Source of the DNA: CAVYWD01 sp963772225
GTDB taxonomy: Bacteria > Myxococcota > Myxococcia > Myxococcales > UBA5297
DNA length: 64,000 nt
Direction of reading: 5' to 3'
Assembly: GCA_963772225.1 (NCBI GenBank)
Contig: CAVYWD010000011.1
Location: forward strand, 1,240,001 to 1,304,000
The first letter of the stretch is position 1; each line of letters starts with the position of its first letter. Under the pieces are notes generated by a model that made no database searches, was not told the DNA's origin, and saw only the letters and a program-made list of their open reading frames with translations. Shown piece after piece: positions 8,735 to 17,869 of this stretch. The position numbers and the translations under genes are program-made.

Positions 8735-9478
8735 GGCGATCCCTCGGGGATCTGGAGCAAGGCGAAGCGGGAATTCATGCAGAAGGCGGCGGGCGAGCAG
8801 CCGCGAGCTCCTCCGCCTTCAAGTACGAGAGCCCCAGCAGCAGAGCGCGTGCCAAAGGTTGAACGGGCGTGAATGCCGCGGCCGCTATGGGGCGAGGAGT
8901 CTCTTGCGGGTGGGCGCCCGCGGGCGCCCGGCGGGCGCCTTGGCGCGAGACGCGATCGCCTGGACATGAGCGGCCCCTGAGGAGGGCACGGGCTCTCCGC
9001 CGCGCTCATGCGCCGTTGCTGGGCTCGGGCGGTTGGATGCCGGCGACTCCCACGAGCTTTGGCGACCTCTTGTAGAGCGCGGACCTTCCTGGGGCGGCTC
9101 TCGGAGATGCCGGGCTATCGGCCGCTGCGCGCGCCCACGCCCGAGCTGATCGGCACCTGGGCTCGGCTCGAGCTCCCCGACGGGCTGCGCCTGGAGCTCT
9201 TCTCCATCCCCGCGGCCATTGCCAAAGCCTGCGCCAGGCCCCATCAGGAGCAGCTCGATCTGCATCCCGATGACCCTGGCGTGGACTCCAGGGGAGCCCC
9301 GTCGAAGCACTCCAGCACCTTCCTGCGCGCAAGAGGCCCCAAGTTGAAGGCTCTCGGCGAATCCGCGGCAATCCTCAGAAGAAAGGCCGCCGATTCCCGA
9401 ATTCATGTTCCGGGCCGCGAGAATCTCGCGCAATTCTCCATCTCGGCCTTTCGGCTTTGGAGGAAAACCGCGCCTCGC
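8735..9478. other. Intergenic region with a possible gene scrap
   Basis: No gene can be called in these 740 bp. Palindrome cluster C lies at 8908-8940. A plus-strand frame from about 9106 has coding-like GC3 and reads GTWARLELPDGLRLELFSIP, but it loses sense after roughly 60 codons and matches nothing I recognise. It may be a remnant. Confidence 0.4.
8908..8940. repeat. GGGCGCCC palindrome triplet, copy C
   Basis: GGGCGCCC occurs at 8912 and 8922, with a third near-copy GGGCGCCT at 8933. Spacing is 10-11 bp, one helical turn. The cluster is about 180 bp upstream of GTG 8734. Confidence 0.6.
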
Positions 9479-10090
9479 TCACTTCCGGAGCAGGCCCGGG
9501 GAAAGCCGCGCCCGGCACCGCTCGCACAGCTCGCCGGAGCTCGAGTCGGCGCTCTCCAGATATCGCCCCTTCGCGTCGCGCATCACGCAGCCTGGGGTTT
9601 CGCAGTGCGGCAGGCCGAGGGTGTGCCCCAGCTCGTGCAGGACCAGGTCAGCCGTGCGCCTTTCCAAAATGGCCCGGGTCCGGCTGTGCCGCTCGTTGAT
9701 CCACGTCGAGATGACGCAGGCGGCTCCCCCCACCGTCCCCAGCCCCGCGACCCGCCAGTCCTCGATGGCGCCGTTGGCCGTGGAGATCTCCGCGGCGGTC
9801 ACGGCCACCACCTTCCAGGCCTTCGGCGGCGGATCCGCCTCAAGCGCCTCTAATATCTTCTCCGCCCGCCACCGCTTGCGCGGCGCGTACCACGCCGCGC
9901 GCGGCAGCTCTCGCGCGGGCTCCACCCGGACGTCGGCGGCGAACCGGCGCTCAATAGCCTCGCGCGCCACCTGGACGAGGCGCGCATCGACGGGCCCCAA
10001 CGGGACCAGCGGCACGACCGGCCTCTCGCCTTCGGCGGCTGCCGCGGCCGAGCACGCGGCCAGCGCCACCGCCAGAGCCAAGGCCCTCAT
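9479..10090 (-). CDS. Secreted archaemetzincin-type zinc metalloprotease (203 aa)
   Basis: The peptidase M54 signature is complete: HELGHTLGLPH, followed by C-x4-C-x-M and a distal C-x2-C (CERC), giving catalytic and structural zinc sites. The catalytic Glu follows the first His. Unlike typical archaemetzincins, it has an N-terminal export signal (MRALALAVALAACSAAAAAEG), so the mature enzyme should act outside the cytoplasm; the Cys at residue 13 is not in a clear lipobox. ATG 10090 overlaps the stop of the RDD gene by four bases (ATGA). The two form a minus-strand pair, divergent from the SpoIIM-type gene. The target is unknown. Confidence 0.88.
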   Translation of the reverse strand: MRALALAVALAACSAAAAAEGERPVVPLVPLGPVDARLVQVAREAIERRFAADVRVEPARELPRAAWYAPRKRWRAEKILEALEADPPPKAWKVVAVTAAEISTANGAIEDWRVAGLGTVGGAACVISTWINERHSRTRAILERRTADLVLHELGHTLGLPHCETPGCVMRDAKGRYLESADSSSGELCERCRARLSPGLLRK

Positions 10091-10875
10091 CGCGACCTGC
10101 CCCGCGCGACCAGCGCCGCGACGGCGAGGACGAACTTTTCATCGGAGAGGTGCTCAGGCCGGGTCAGCCCGAAGCGCTCGCCGGCGTATTCACTCAGCCG
10201 CTGGAACAGCGCGAGCCTCGCGCCCATCGCCAGCTCCTCCCGGCGCAGCGCCGCCGAGAGCAACACCTCGCGCTCCTCGACCGACGCCCGGGCTATCCGC
10301 TCTTCGCCGCGCCGGTCGACCTTGAGCAGGAGCGCCGCCTGGTCGTGCGCCGCGATGTCCGCCGGCAGGACGCGCCGCCGCTCGCGGATGACCACCGTCC
10401 CCGCCGCCAGATCGCCGAACCGCCGCCCGCTCGCCGAGAAGAGCGACAGCGCCCCGCCGGCGAGGTACAGCACCGGCAAGTGGTCCAGCGCCCGGACCAG
10501 GTTGCGCAGCGCCGCGTGATAGAAGGTGAGCCGCACCCCGCTCTGCTGAATCGCCCTCAAGCCCAGCGCCCGCTTGCCCAAGGTCTGCCCGCCGAGCCAG
10601 TGCTCGCTCATCACGAAGTAGGCCCAGCTCGCCAAGAACCAGACGATGAACGTGACGGCCAGGGCGAGGCCCGGGACCCAGAAGCCCGCCAGCCACACCG
10701 CCAACGTCACGGCCCCCGCCGCCGCGGTCGCCACCAGGGCGTCGAGGGTCCACGCCAAGAAGCGGCTCATGGGCCCCGCGAGCAGGAACTCGAACTCGAC
10801 GTACTCCGGCGTCCGCACCACGTGCAGCCGCTCCAGCCGGCGGACCGGTGCGGTCGGAATGGGCGCGGCCGTCAT
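10087..10875 (-). CDS. RDD-family membrane protein (262 aa)
   Basis: The RDD domain sits at about residues 30-165. It has an Arg near the start of helix 1 (MSRFLAWTLDALV), a second helix pair (VTLAVWLAGFWVPGLALAVT) and the typical GGQTLGKRALGLRAI segment. The C-terminal ~80 residues are a charged cytoplasmic tail. Start ATG 10875 is behind AGGAGGG. RDD genes often accompany SpoIIM/DUF95, MoxR and DUF58 genes, as here. I infer a transport or membrane-scaffold role; no mechanism is shown by the sequence. Confidence 0.85.
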   Translation of the reverse strand: MTAAPIPTAPVRRLERLHVVRTPEYVEFEFLLAGPMSRFLAWTLDALVATAAAGAVTLAVWLAGFWVPGLALAVTFIVWFLASWAYFVMSEHWLGGQTLGKRALGLRAIQQSGVRLTFYHAALRNLVRALDHLPVLYLAGGALSLFSASGRRFGDLAAGTVVIRERRRVLPADIAAHDQAALLLKVDRRGEERIARASVEEREVLLSAALRREELAMGARLALFQRLSEYAGERFGLTRPEHLSDEKFVLAVAALVARGRSR

Positions 10876-10919
10876 CGGACCCTCCTGGACGCCGCCTCGC
10901 GCTCTGGTAACGTCGGGGC

Positions 10920-11921
10920 GTGGAGCTCAACGAGTTCATGGCCCGCGGCCGGCCGCGGTGGGAGCGGCTCAGCGCCCTGCTCGACGCCGTCCAACGCGGC
11001 GGGCTTCGCGGGCTCTCGCTGGAGGAGTCGCGCGAGCTCGGCCGGCTCTACCGCGCCGCGTCCTCCGACCTTCTCTGGGCGCGCGGCCGCGCCGCCTCGG
11101 CTGAGGTCGTCGACTACCTGAACGACCTGGTCGCCCGCGGCTACGCCTGCACCTACCCCGGCGAGCGCGCGCGCCTTTCCGATCTCTTGGCATTCCTCAG
11201 GAAGGGCTTCCCCAGGCTCGTGCGCCGCGAGTGGAAGGCGGTCCTCGCCGCCTACGCGCTGTTCGTGGGCGGAGGCCTCTTCGGCTACGCGGCCATGCTC
11301 GTCGACCCGGGCGCGGCCGTCTTCCTCGTGCCCCAGGAGCACCAGTCGCTCGACCCCGACCAGCGCGTAACCGAGGAGGCGCGGCGCGAGAAGACCGCGA
11401 GCGCCCAGCAGCAGTCGGCCTTCGCGAGCTTCCTGTTCACCCACAACATCGAGGTGGCGTTCTTCGCCTTCGCGCTCGGCCTCACGCTGGGCGCGGGCAC
11501 CGCCGTCCTCCTGTTCGTGAACGGCCTCTTCCTGGGCGCGCTCGCCCAGTCCTACCAGGCCAAAGGGCACGCGCTCTGGTTCTGGGCGTGGATCCTCCCG
11601 CACGGCATCCCGGAGATCAGCGCCATCTGCCTCTCCGGCGCCGCGGGGCTCATCCTCGGCCGCGCCATGCTCGCGCCCGGCGAAAGGAGCCGCGCCGACG
11701 CGCTGCGCGAAGACGGCCGGTCGGCGGTCCGCGTCACGCTCGGCACGGTGCCCATCTTCATCATCGCCGGCCTCATCGAAGGCACCCTCTCGCAGATCCA
11801 CGAGCCGCACCTGCCTTCCGCGGTCAAGCTCGCCTTCGCGCTGGGCGTCGGGGCGCTCCTCGCGCTCTACCTCACGCGCGCGGGCGCGTCCCCCGAGCGA
11901 GCGGCTCCGGCGCGGCAGTGA
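10920..11921 (+). CDS. SpoIIM / DUF95-family membrane protein (333 aa)
   Basis: The N-terminal ~100 residues are helical and charged (LGRLYRAASSDLLWARG is typical of the family). Five or six membrane segments follow (AAYALFVGGGLFGYAAMLV, FASFLFTHNIEVAFFAFALG, VLLFVNGLFLGALAQSYQ, HGIPEISAICLSGAAGL). The HGIPEI motif is a family hallmark. GTG 10920 lies 44 bp from the divergent RDD start, so the two share a promoter region. It converges on the DUF58 gene. In Bacillus, SpoIIM works in the engulfment complex; in non-sporulating bacteria the role is unknown, but the neighbourhood with MoxR and DUF58 is conserved. Confidence 0.85.
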   Translation: MELNEFMARGRPRWERLSALLDAVQRGGLRGLSLEESRELGRLYRAASSDLLWARGRAASAEVVDYLNDLVARGYACTYPGERARLSDLLAFLRKGFPRLVRREWKAVLAAYALFVGGGLFGYAAMLVDPGAAVFLVPQEHQSLDPDQRVTEEARREKTASAQQQSAFASFLFTHNIEVAFFAFALGLTLGAGTAVLLFVNGLFLGALAQSYQAKGHALWFWAWILPHGIPEISAICLSGAAGLILGRAMLAPGERSRADALREDGRSAVRVTLGTVPIFIIAGLIEGTLSQIHEPHLPSAVKLAFALGVGALLALYLTRAGASPERAAPARQ

Positions 11922-11940
11922 GCCCGACGGGCGGGCGGCG

Positions 11941-13296
11941 TCAGAGCAGGCCACGGCGCTTCACCTCCAGGTAGCGGTTCACCGCGGCGAGCGTCAGCTC
12001 CCGGGGCGCGGCGTCGACGAGCTGCACGCCGTCGCGCGCGATGAGCCCCTTGAGCTGCTCGCGCTCCTCCAGGAGCTCCAGCCCCACCGCCTGCCGGTAG
12101 GCCTCGTCGGCTCCCTCGGGCCGAGCGCGGACCAAGTCCTCCAAGCCCTGGTCGCGCAGGGTGATGCACAAGGGCACGTGGCGCCGCGCCAGCCGGTGCA
12201 GCGGCGCGACCAGCGACCGCGCCTGCTCGTCGTCCAACAGGTCGGTGAACACCGCCACCAGCGACCGCTTGCGCGCGCGGCCGGAGATCTCCCGGAAGAG
12301 CGCGCCGTAGTCGACGAAAGTGAGCGCCGCCTGCGCGCTGTAGAGGACGTCCACGATGCGCCGGTACTGGTGCCGCCCGGCCCCGGGCGGCAGGAAGGCG
12401 CGCACCCCGTCGGCGAAGACGGTCACCCCCACGCGGTCGCCGTTGCCGATGGCGACGAAGGCGAGGAACAGCGCCGCGTTCACCGCGTAGTCGAGCCGGG
12501 TCAGCGCGTCCACCTTGGCCGCCATGGTCCGCCCGGCGTCGACGCAGAGGATGACCGTCTGGCTGCGCTCGGTCTCGTGCACCCGCGTCACCGGCCGGCC
12601 GCGCCGCGCCGTCGCCTTCCAGTCCACGTCGCGCAAGGGGTCGCCCTGGACGTAATCGCGCAGCCTGGCGAACTCGCTGCCCGCGCCGTCGCGGCGAATG
12701 CGCCGCAGGCCCAGGTTCGAGAGGTCCTGGGCAGCGGTCGAGAGCAAGAGCCGCGACGCGCCGCGCATGTCGGGGTAGACGCGGACCGGCAGCGATGCCG
12801 GGACGGCCGCCTGAACCGAGCACAGGCCCAAGGGCCCGCGGGCGCGCAGGTGCAGGTCCCCGAAGGCGAACTTGCCGCGCTTGAGCGGCGTCGCCGCGTA
12901 GCTCTGCTCCTCTTGGCGATGGCCCTCGAGCGCGAGGTCGAACCGGGCGCCCCGGGCCTCGAGCTCGGGCGGGGGCTCATCCTTGAGCGAGAGACGCACC
13001 CGCTCGCCGCCCAGGTTCTTCAAGCGCACCACCACCCGGTTCTCGACGCCGACGTGCACGCGCCCGCGCGGGTGGCGGCGCACGTCCACCCGGGCCCGCA
13101 GCGCGAGCCTTTGGTCCAGGAGCGCGAGCGCGAGCAGGGCGAGGTCGAAGAAGAGCGCGAGCCAGAGAAACCTTGGCGACGCGGCGACGAAAAGCGCCGG
13201 CGCCGCGCCCGCGAAGGCGAGCGCCACCAGCCGCCCGGTCGGCACCAGGCCGCCGAACCGGGCGCGCGCGCCCTTCGCCGGGGCCTCGCCTCTCAC
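11941..13296 (-). CDS. DUF58 protein with von Willebrand-type fold (451 aa)
   Basis: Two N-terminal membrane helices (residues ~25-65) precede a beta-rich region. The DUF58 core is RDYVQGDPLRDVDWKATARR, and a vWA-like segment has a partial metal site in ILCVDAGRTM. The start ATG 13296 overlaps the MoxR stop by four bases. MoxR ATPases and DUF58 proteins usually act as a pair, in which the ATPase remodels or metallates a partner protein; the partner is unknown here. It is the last gene of the minus-strand operon that begins at the zinc-ribbon gene. Confidence 0.9.
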   Translation of the reverse strand: MRGEAPAKGARARFGGLVPTGRLVALAFAGAAPALFVAASPRFLWLALFFDLALLALALLDQRLALRARVDVRRHPRGRVHVGVENRVVVRLKNLGGERVRLSLKDEPPPELEARGARFDLALEGHRQEEQSYAATPLKRGKFAFGDLHLRARGPLGLCSVQAAVPASLPVRVYPDMRGASRLLLSTAAQDLSNLGLRRIRRDGAGSEFARLRDYVQGDPLRDVDWKATARRGRPVTRVHETERSQTVILCVDAGRTMAAKVDALTRLDYAVNAALFLAFVAIGNGDRVGVTVFADGVRAFLPPGAGRHQYRRIVDVLYSAQAALTFVDYGALFREISGRARKRSLVAVFTDLLDDEQARSLVAPLHRLARRHVPLCITLRDQGLEDLVRARPEGADEAYRQAVGLELLEEREQLKGLIARDGVQLVDAAPRELTLAAVNRYLEVKRRGLL

Positions 13297-14291
13297 CGGG
13301 GGACCTCCACTGCCTGCAGGATCTCTTCGAGGACATCTTGCGCGGTCGCGCCGTCGATCTCCGCGTCGGGCGAGAGGAGCAGCCGATGGCGCAGGACCGG
13401 GCCGGCCAGGCGCCGCGCGTCGTCGGGCGTGACGAAGGGCCGCCCCATCAGAACCGCTAATGCCTTGGAGGCGAGCAGCAGGTGGACCGCCGCGCGCGGG
13501 CCTGCGCCCAGGCGCACCCGCGGCGAGGTCCGCGTGGCGGCGGTGAGCCTCTGCACGTAGCCGCGCACCGCCGGCTCCACCGACACCGTCGAGAGCGCGC
13601 CGCGCACCGCGAGGAGCTCGTCCACCGCGACCGCGGGCCTTAAGCCCGCCTTCTCCACGTCGCCGGCGTCGAAGCCCTGGTCCACCTTGGCGAGGATCTG
13701 GTCCTCCTCCTCGGCGGTGGGATACCCGACGTCGATCTTCAAGAGGAAGCGGTCGAGCTGCGCCTCGGGCAGCGGGTAGGTGCCCTCCGACTCGACCGGG
13801 TTCTCGGTGGCGAAGACGGTGAAGATGGCCGGCAGCGGGTGGAGCGTCCCCTCCAGGCTCACCGTCCGCTCCTGCATCGCCTCGAGCAGCGCCGCCTGGG
13901 TCTTGGCGGGCGAGCGGTTGATCTCGTCGGCGAGGAGCAGGTCGGTGAAGATGGGGCCCTTGGCCAGCGCGAACGTGCTCTGGCGCAGGTCGAAGACGCT
14001 GGTTCCCAAAATGTCGGCGGGCATCAGGTCCGGCGTGAACTGGATGCGCTTGAAACGCGCGTTCACCGACCGGGCGACCGACCGGACGATCAACGTCTTG
14101 GCGACGCCCGGCACACCTTCGAGCAGCACGTGGCCGCCGGCGACCACGCCGCAGAGCACGAGCTCCAGCGCCTCGTCCTGGCCCACGACCGCCTTGTGGA
14201 CCTCGGCGAGCACCGCCTCGCGCAGGCGGGCGGCGGCGGCGAGGAGCCGCTCGGAGCTTTGGGCGGAAGCGGCGCCATCGGGGAAAGTCAT
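13293..14291 (-). CDS. MoxR-family AAA+ ATPase (332 aa)
   Basis: Walker A is GVPGVAKT (residues ~59-66), Walker B is LLADEINRSPAKTQAALLEA, sensor 1 is VFATENPVE, and the C-terminal lid domain is present. Length is typical of the family. These are chaperone-like ATPases. The gene lies 12 bp after the DUF4350 gene and overlaps DUF58, a classical arrangement. ATG 14291 is the natural start. Confidence 0.93.
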   Translation of the reverse strand: MTFPDGAASAQSSERLLAAAARLREAVLAEVHKAVVGQDEALELVLCGVVAGGHVLLEGVPGVAKTLIVRSVARSVNARFKRIQFTPDLMPADILGTSVFDLRQSTFALAKGPIFTDLLLADEINRSPAKTQAALLEAMQERTVSLEGTLHPLPAIFTVFATENPVESEGTYPLPEAQLDRFLLKIDVGYPTAEEEDQILAKVDQGFDAGDVEKAGLRPAVAVDELLAVRGALSTVSVEPAVRGYVQRLTAATRTSPRVRLGAGPRAAVHLLLASKALAVLMGRPFVTPDDARRLAGPVLRHRLLLSPDAEIDGATAQDVLEEILQAVEVPR

Positions 14292-14303
14292 GGGAAGGCT
14301 CCT

Positions 14304-15641
14304 TCAGCGGCGCTCGGCCGAGGCCTTGGCTCGGCGCGCGCGCAGGGTGGAAAACCAGCGGCGGGTCTCGACGGCGGCGGCGCCTGGGCGGGAGGCGGCG
14401 AGCTCGCGGGCCTCGGCGCAGGCGCGGGCGAGCGCGAGCAGCGCGCCGTCGCCGGCCTCGCCGGCCTTCTCGCGCTCCTCGAGCGCGCCCAGGGCCGAGG
14501 CGAGGTCGCCGCGGCCGCGCCGCTCGAGGGCCGCGGCGACCTCTGGGCCGCTCGCGTGCGGCGCCGCGCCGACCTTTTGCCCGAGCGCGCGCTGGACGCC
14601 GCCGACCAGGAGCCGCGCCGCGTGCGCCCGGTGGCCGCCGCGGCGGTAGAGGCGCGCCATGGCGAGCAGGTAGTCGGCACCGCCCGCGCGCTCGTCGCCC
14701 GCCACTCGGCGCTGGGCGCCGAAGCGCTGGAGGGCGGCCGTCCAGACGAAGAGAGCCAGGCAGAGCTGCAGGACGGCCCAGTGCAAGCCGTAGCGCGCCG
14801 CGTAGCCGCCGATGGATCGCTCGCCGGTGAAGCCGTGGGGGAACTCGTCGAACTGAATGGCTTTGCCGCCGGCCAGCTCGCTCAAGGCCGAGAGCCAGAA
14901 GCGCGCGTTGTCGGCGCGGCCGAGTGCGCGGTTGCTCGCCAGGTCGGCCGTGGAGACGGCGACCACCCGGCCGGCGCCATGGGCGAAAGCGACGGCCACC
15001 CGGCGGCCCTCGCCGTGCGGGTCGACGAGGAGCGGCAGCGCGCGGCCGCTCTCCAGCCGCTCGAGGTAGGCGCCGACCTTCGCCTGGGCGAGCTCGACGC
15101 CTGCCGCCAGCGGGCTGGGCGCGCCGACCTCGAGATCGCGCTCCGCCGCCTCGCCCTCCGCGGGGACGAGCCGCAGCTTAAAGGCGTCGAAGAGCGACCT
15201 CGACCCCAGGGTGGCCAGGCGCTCGAGGAGGCCTTTGCCTTTGCCGGCGTCGTCGTCCTTCTGGGCCTTGTCTTCCGCCTTGTCTTTCACCGTGGCGGGC
15301 GCGGGGGCGGCCGCCACCCAGAGGAGCGCGCCGCCCTCGCTCACGTAGCGCTGGAGCTTCTCGACCTCCGGGTCGGGGAGCGCGTCGACTCCGAGCAGGA
15401 CGAGCAGGCCGGGCCTATCGTCGCCCGTGGGCAGGTCCACTAGGTCTAGGTGGCGCCGCGAGACGCGCAGGCCCGATTGCGCGGCGAGCAGGTAGAGCGC
15501 CCGCGCACCGTCCGGAGCGGACCGATAGGTGGAGAGCGGCTCGGCGAACGCCCCGCGCCGCGCCGTCCGCAGGAGCAGCGCGCCGGAGCCGGCGGCGAAG
15601 AGCAGCGCCGCGAGCGCGACCAGCGGGAACCGGTCACGCAT
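14304..15641 (-). CDS. DUF4350-domain membrane protein (445 aa)
   Basis: I chose ATG 15641 (MRDRFPLVALAALLFAAGSG) because the membrane anchor starts there; the longer frame to 15695 would add a basic tail over the upstream gene. An anchor helix is followed by a DUF4350 domain (GARALYLLAAQSGLRVSRR, RPGLLVLLGVDALPDPEVE, SEGGALLWVA). A second membrane helix near residue 290 (LHWAVLQLCLALFVWTAAL) and a soluble C-terminal region follow. The start overlaps the DUF4129 stop by 8 bp. DUF4350 proteins are regular partners of MoxR/DUF58 systems; biochemical function is unknown. Confidence 0.82.
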   Translation of the reverse strand: MRDRFPLVALAALLFAAGSGALLLRTARRGAFAEPLSTYRSAPDGARALYLLAAQSGLRVSRRHLDLVDLPTGDDRPGLLVLLGVDALPDPEVEKLQRYVSEGGALLWVAAAPAPATVKDKAEDKAQKDDDAGKGKGLLERLATLGSRSLFDAFKLRLVPAEGEAAERDLEVGAPSPLAAGVELAQAKVGAYLERLESGRALPLLVDPHGEGRRVAVAFAHGAGRVVAVSTADLASNRALGRADNARFWLSALSELAGGKAIQFDEFPHGFTGERSIGGYAARYGLHWAVLQLCLALFVWTAALQRFGAQRRVAGDERAGGADYLLAMARLYRRGGHRAHAARLLVGGVQRALGQKVGAAPHASGPEVAAALERRGRGDLASALGALEEREKAGEAGDGALLALARACAEARELAASRPGAAAVETRRWFSTLRARRAKASAERR

Positions 15642-17446
15642 GGCCGGGCCCCGGTGGCTCGATGAGCGGCCCGGCGAGCGAGCGCGCCTGCGCATAGCCG
15701 GGCGCGTCCGCCCCGCGGCGCCCGTACCAGGCGAAGTCGAAGCGGAGCGTGAGCTCGCGGAACGGCCCGAGCTCGGCGCCCTCGCCTTTGAAGGCGCGCA
15801 CGTAGTCCCAGTTGCTGCCGGCCGGGTCGTAGTCGATGGCGCCTCGGCGATGGAGGGAAGCCAGGGCCGCGAGGTAGAGCGCGCGCAGCGCCGCGCGAAA
15901 TTCGCCGCGAGCCGCGAGCGCGTCCGCCTCGCTCCACCACCCCGAAGGCTCGCGAGAGAGCGCCGACTCGGCGGAAGGCGCAGGGCCCTGTGCGGCGCCG
16001 GCCCCGGAGGCCGCCACTGGGGGCGCAGCGGCGCGTTCCCTAAGGCCGCTCACGAGGAAGAACAGCGCGACCGCCGCCGCGGCCGCGAGGAGCCCGTAGG
16101 TGACGAGCTGAGCCGTCCCGCCGCCCAGGCCGGAGAGCCATTTCATCCCGTCTTCCTTCGGAGGCTCCTTGGGCTCCGCTTTCTCGAAGCGCTCGAAGAT
16201 CCACTTGAGCAGGCGGTAGAGCCAGCTTTCCTTCGGCGCCGTCTCGTCCGCGATCCCCTTCTCTTTCGGCGGACGGGCGTCGAATTCCTCGCGCGCGAGG
16301 ATGGCCTGAGCGGCGGAGCGCGCCTGGGCCGCCGCGGGGCTGCGCGCGCCCGCCCGCGGCAGCCCGTTCAGCGCGTCGCGAAGCTGCCCCGCGAGCTCCT
16401 CGTCGCCGACGCTCTCGTCCTCTTTCAGTGCCCTGAGCCACTGGACAAAATGGTGCAGCGCCTTGGCGTCGGGGCCTTCGAGCGCCCTCGCCTGCTCGAG
16501 GCCCTTCTGGGCGCGCGCGTCGTTCTCGAGCCCGGCCTTGCGCAAAAGCTCTCGCAGGTCGGCGACGTCCTGCGGGTCCGCGGCCCGCGCGCTCGCCGGC
16601 AGAGCGGCGACCGCGGCGAGGAGCAGCGCCGCCGCCGCGCCTCGGCCGCGCCGGGCTGAGAGCCGGTCCACGGCGGCCGAGAGGTCCAGGCCTTCGCTGC
16701 GCACCTGGCCGTCGACGAGGAGCACCACCCCCATCGCCAGCCGGACGGGCTCGAGGAGGACCAGCGTCGAGGCGGCCAGGAAGAACAGGTAGACCGGGTT
16801 TCGCGGCGAGGTGAGCTCCTCGAGGAAGGCCACGTCGAGGCCCAGCAGCGCGCGAGAGAGATAGAGGGCGAGCCAGAGCCCCGTGTGGAGGTTGAGGCCC
16901 ACCACGGCGGTGGCGACCGCGTGCAGGGCCCGCGCGCCCAGGGCCGGCGAGCGCGCGAGGCGTTTTCGGCAGGCGCGGCCCATGGTGAAAGGGCCCGCGT
17001 CGCCGCGCGCGACCAGCGGGATGCCGGCCGAGAGCGGAGCCCAGAGCGCGAAGGTGGAGAACAGCGTCGCAGGCAGGGCGACCCAGCCGAGGAGGAAGGC
17101 GAGCCCGCTCGCGGCCATCAGGGAGGGCGCACGGAGAAAGGCGCGCCGGAGCGCCTCCCGCGGGCCGATGGGCTCGGCGGCGAGCGCGGCCTCGGCGCCC
17201 AGGCAAGCTGCCCCGGCGGCGACGCCGCGGAGCATGAGGAGGAGCGCGAAGGCGGCGGCGAGCCCGAGCGTCGCGCCGCCGTGCACCGCCGAGTACCCCA
17301 GCGCGAGCCCGGCGACGCCCGCCGGCGCGGCGCCCGCGAGCGCCAGCGGCGAAAGGGGCGTTTGCCCGCGCGCGGCCAGGTGGACCGCCGCGTCGTAGAG
17401 CTCGGCGGCGCCCCTGGGCCGCAGAATCTGGCGCGACCAGGGCCAT
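15634..17446 (-). CDS. DUF4129-domain multi-pass membrane protein, frame broken at codon 7
   Basis: From ATG 17446, one base after the zinc-ribbon stop, the frame reads MALVAPD and then shifts. Removing one T of GATTC (plus strand 17424-17428) gives MALVAPDLRPRGAAELYD and continues open to 15634, 603 residues. The N-terminal half has about six membrane segments. A middle soluble region (DPQDVADLRELLRKAGLEN) is followed by another helix near residue 445 (LVTYGLLAAAAAVALFFLVS). The C-terminus is the DUF4129 domain (FRAALRALYLAALASLHRRG ... SNWDYVRAF). The uncorrected frame has no usable start codon, which supports the repair. It is the second gene of the MoxR/DUF58 operon. Confidence 0.8.
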
Positions 17447-17447
17447 G

Positions 17448-17720
17448 CTAGGGAGCGAGGAGCTTCGCCGCGGCCGCGAAGACGACGAAGAGGGCGCCGA
17501 AGACGCCCAGGGCCGCGAGGATGGGCAGAGCCCGGAAGTCCGACCGGCGCGCCACGTCGCGCGCCTCCCGGGACAGGCGCGACAGGCACCGCGCGCAGCG
17601 GTTGATGCCCTCGAACGGCGTCGAGCACTCGGAGCAGACGACCTCGCGGCACTCGACGCAGATGCCGATGCCCGCGCGCATCGGGTGGTAGTGGCAATTG
17701 CCGCTGATCGGCAGGGCCAT
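17448..17720 (-). CDS. Small B-box-type zinc-ribbon membrane protein (90 aa)
   Basis: A B-box-like zinc-binding region spans residues 8-43 (CHYHP, CVEC, CSEC, CARC), giving up to eight Cys/His ligands. A single C-terminal membrane helix follows (LPILAALGVFGALFVVFAAA). The small size and one-base gap to DUF4129 make it the first gene of the MoxR operon. ATG 17720 fits because CHYHP begins a few residues later. 74 bp of its coding sequence recurs at 32288-32361. Function is unknown; such domains usually mediate protein contacts. Confidence 0.78.
   Translation of the reverse strand: MALPISGNCHYHPMRAGIGICVECREVVCSECSTPFEGINRCARCLSRLSREARDVARRSDFRALPILAALGVFGALFVVFAAAAKLLAP
17549..17622. repeat. 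74-bp segment duplicated at 32288-32361 (source copy)
   Basis: This stretch inside the zinc-ribbon gene is repeated in the same orientation 14.7 kb away, with two mismatches in 74 bases. It encodes FEGINRCARCLSRLSREARD on the minus strand. Confidence 0.9.
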
Positions 17721-17869
17721 CGGCCTGGCTGCTCCCCGGGCGGCGGGTCCGACGGGAGCGCCGCGCGCGGGCACTGTAGCACGGCAGTGGGGCCTGGCCG
17801 TTGACCCTGCCCTCGTCGCCCTCCTGGGTCGCAGCCGAAGCCTCGAACGGCCGGCGTCAGATTGCGCCT

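Noticed and set aside
9008..9853. Plus-strand frame opposite the archaemetzincin
   Set aside because: Only the first part has coding character; the rest is antisense to a clear metalloprotease.
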